Source: CAYOEV01 sp964403075 (lineage in GTDB: Bacteria > Bacteroidota > Bacteroidia > Cytophagales > Cyclobacteriaceae). From it: a stretch of DNA of 64,000 nt. This document shows, piece after piece, positions 62,272 through 64,000 of the stretch. A model generated the notes under the pieces. That model did not search any database. It was not told the origin of the DNA and saw only the letters and a program-made list of their open reading frames with translations. Position numbers and translations under genes: made by a program. The stretch lies in contig CAYOEV010000009.1 in assembly GCA_964403075.1 (NCBI GenBank), positions 1 through 64,000 of the forward strand, given 5' to 3'. The stretch's first letter is position 1; each line of letters opens with the position of its first letter.

Positions 62272-63627
62272 ATGTCAAAAACCAAACCCACGTTACCCAA
62301 AGGAACCCGGGATTTCGGACCCCTTGAATCGGCCAGGCGGCAGTACGTCATCCAGACCATTCGCAAGCTTTTTCTGGCTTACGGTTTTGCGCAAATAGAG
62401 ACACCCACCATGGAGAATCTCTCGGTACTCACTGGCAAGTACGGAGATGAAGGGGACAAACTTATTTTCAGGGTGCTTAATTCCGGCGACTTTTTAAGTA
62501 AGGTGCCGGAGTCCTTACATTCACATGCCTCACAACTCATGCCATACATCACAGAAAAAGGCTTGAGGTATGACCTTACAGTCCCCTTTGCCCGCTATGT
62601 CGCGGCCCACCAACATGCCCTGACTTTTCCATTTAAGCGGTTTCAAATTCAACCGGTCTATCGGGCAGATCGACCCCAAAAGAGTCGCTACCGCGAATTT
62701 TACCAGTGCGACGCCGACATCATCGGCAGCCGATCCATCTGGTCGGAAGTAGAATTGACTTTGTTGGTTCATGATGTTTTCAAGGCACTCAGGCTCGAGG
62801 ATTTTAGTTTTCGGGTGAACCACCGGCAGATCCTTGCCGGCCTGGCAGAATATGTGGGTCTAAAAGACAACCTCATGGCTTTTTCGGTGGAGTTGGATAA
62901 GCTGGACAAAGTAGGTATAGACAATGTAGTAGCCGCCTTGGTCACTGCAGGAGCACAAGCGCCAAGGGTAAAGGAAGTTCTGGACTTTGTTCAGGAGCAG
63001 CATCCGTTGGATACTGCGTTGTCCATCTTAGCAGAAAAATTTCAGTGTCACCATCTCGAGGACGTGAAAGCTTATTTTAGCCAAATCTCCGACTTTGAGG
63101 AAAGGTCCCTGCAGGTAAGCCTGGACCTAAGTCTGGCCCGGGGGCTTACCTATTACACAGGCATGGTTTTCGAAGTTAAGCCCACTTCGGTAGCTATCGG
63201 TAGCATCTCCGGTGGAGGTAGATACGACGATTTAACTGGCATTTTCGGGCTTGATGATGTCTCCGGTGTTGGTATTTCGTTTGGTCTGGACCGGATCTAT
63301 GACGTTCTGCATCAACTGGATCTTTTTCCATTAAACGTGAGCTCCCGACCGAGGGTACTTTTGGCACACTTCAATGATGCCACCCTGCGTGCGGCAAGCC
63401 AAATGGCCATGCGCTTTCGGGATGCTGGTCTGGCAACAGAAATATATCCGGAACCTGCCAAGCTAAAAAAGCAGTTGAATTATGCCGATAAAACTGATAT
63501 ACCTTTCGTGTTAATCGTGGGTGAAGACGAACTGGCCCAGGGCCGATTTCAGTTGAAAGACATGAAAAATGGAAACAGCCAGGAGCTTTCTGAGGTTGAA
63601 ATTCAGGATTTTATCCTGAACGGCTAA
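62272..63627 (+). CDS. hisS: histidyl-tRNA synthetase
   Basis: About 451 residues from ATG 62272 (MSKTKPTLPKGTRDFGPLES). Class II motifs are present: motif 2 YRADRPQKSRYREFYQCDADIIG, the HisRS-specific LARGLTYYTGMVFEV, and motif 3 GVGISFGLDRIYDVL. The C-terminal anticodon-binding domain covers about 360-450. It charges tRNA-His. The stop lies in a 7-pair inverted repeat (63621-63636) without a T-run. Confidence 0.96.
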   Translation: MSKTKPTLPKGTRDFGPLESARRQYVIQTIRKLFLAYGFAQIETPTMENLSVLTGKYGDEGDKLIFRVLNSGDFLSKVPESLHSHASQLMPYITEKGLRYDLTVPFARYVAAHQHALTFPFKRFQIQPVYRADRPQKSRYREFYQCDADIIGSRSIWSEVELTLLVHDVFKALRLEDFSFRVNHRQILAGLAEYVGLKDNLMAFSVELDKLDKVGIDNVVAALVTAGAQAPRVKEVLDFVQEQHPLDTALSILAEKFQCHHLEDVKAYFSQISDFEERSLQVSLDLSLARGLTYYTGMVFEVKPTSVAIGSISGGGRYDDLTGIFGLDDVSGVGISFGLDRIYDVLHQLDLFPLNVSSRPRVLLAHFNDATLRAASQMAMRFRDAGLATEIYPEPAKLKKQLNYADKTDIPFVLIVGEDELAQGRFQLKDMKNGNSQELSEVEIQDFILNG

Positions 63628-63656
63628 TTTTAGCCGCTGAGTCGCGTTGATACAAT

Positions 63657-64000
63657 ATGAGAACGGTCGGTTGCTTGCTTACCCTAATACCCTTGATGGC
63701 CTGGAGTCAGGTGAGCAAGGAGGGGCGCTTTTCGGTCGACTATGCGAGGGGTTGCGCGCCATTGACCGTGAATGTGACAGAGATGGATGCATTTGGTGCC
63801 ATCAGCAGGCAGTATTTTTATGAAAACAGTGTAGACGTAACCAATAGCACCACCCACACCTACAACGAACCCGGCATTTACCAGTTGGTACAACTTGTAG
63901 GAATTGATGTGATCCCAAAAACTGATACCCTGCAGATCGAGGTATTTCCACCGGCAGATCCCCAGGCTTCTTTTCTCATCTGCAATGACAATAAAATTTT
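63657..64000 (+). CDS. secreted PKD-like protein, cut by the window end
   Basis: A frame opens at ATG 63657 and stays open to the window end (about 114 codons seen). It starts with a signal peptide (MRTVGCLLTLIPLMAWSQ), then a PKD-like beta domain: FSVDYARGCAPLTVNVTE, with the closing pattern HTYNEPGIYQLVQLVG. A second unit begins at FPPADPQASFLICND. In Bacteroidota such starts often belong to large surface adhesins or gliding-associated proteins with repeated PKD domains and a T9SS C-terminus. The full size and C-terminus are outside the window. Confidence 0.8.
   Translation, partial: MRTVGCLLTLIPLMAWSQVSKEGRFSVDYARGCAPLTVNVTEMDAFGAISRQYFYENSVDVTNSTTHTYNEPGIYQLVQLVGIDVIPKTDTLQIEVFPPADPQASFLICNDNKI

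Noticed and set aside
62204..62278. 25-codon N-terminal extension of the lysine-rich protein
   Set aside because: It covers a near-consensus promoter and starts inside the hisS coding sequence; the basic head starting at 62203 is the natural start.
63621..63636. Inverted repeat CGGCTAA/TTAGCCG at the hisS stop as a terminator
   Set aside because: The loop is only two bases and there is no T-run on either strand.
1..64000. CRISPR arrays, insertion sequences, integrases, toxin-antitoxin or defence genes
   Set aside because: I looked for spaced direct repeats, transposase motifs and typical small gene pairs and found none. The only repeated motifs are short regulatory palindromes.

Overview
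The window comes from a member of the Bacteroidota, most likely a Cytophagales-type marine or soil bacterium. This rests on a SusC/SusD pair, a SusE-like lipoprotein, a C-terminal type IX secretion sorting domain, an ECF sigma/FecR/TonB-receptor trio, a single-chain PurL and many upstream octamers matching the Bacteroidota -7 element TAnnTTTG. Base composition looks balanced and uniform. I see no insertion sequence, phage gene, integrase or CRISPR array. The window reads as ordinary chromosome with one accessory-type block, a starch utilization locus.

Layout. 1-4130 (minus): ksgA, mgtE and a D-2-hydroxyacid dehydrogenase overlap as an operon, followed by greA and a HIT protein behind their own promoter and hairpin. 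4166-9523 (plus): pdxA, DUF177, rpmF, fabH, efp, accB, accC, ending in a strong terminator; plsX, often found beside rpmF and fabH, is absent. 9656-11686: an unusual lipoprotein joining two VOC/glyoxalase-like domains, two c-type haem domains and a rhodanese domain. 11919-19940 (minus): a membrane metallophosphoesterase and a TetR, TolC, HlyD, RND efflux operon. 20107-25799 (plus): an alpha/beta hydrolase, purL, tRNA-Gln(TTG) with terminator, and a ROK sugar kinase. 25796-26857: a short lipoprotein resembling a gutted GH127 enzyme.

26858-44963 is the starch/maltodextrin locus. On minus: SusE-like lipoprotein, T9SS-secreted GH13, SusC, SusD and a periplasmic GH13. On plus: a LacI-type regulator, two GH13 lipoproteins and an MFS sugar transporter. 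The palindrome GCAAACGTTTGC stands upstream of susC and between susE and lacI, and a 10/12 match stands before the plus-strand amylases, so one LacI protein probably controls all three units. The inferred flow is surface amylase, SusCDE binding and import, lipoprotein or periplasmic GH13 trimming, MFS uptake and possibly phosphorylation by the ROK kinase.

45027-49848 (plus) is housekeeping: prs, rplY, metG, an S4-domain protein and a Ppx/GppA phosphatase. 49903-53881 is the ECF sigma, FecR, TonB-receptor operon. 54048-55862 is an acyl-CoA dehydrogenase behind two GCATGC-centred palindromes. 55984-63627 holds a conserved-looking unknown protein, an NSS symporter, two envelope proteins of unknown role, an NhaC antiporter, a lysine-rich small protein and hisS. 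The window ends inside a secreted PKD-like protein.

All family calls are from motif recognition in translated sequence; no database search was run.
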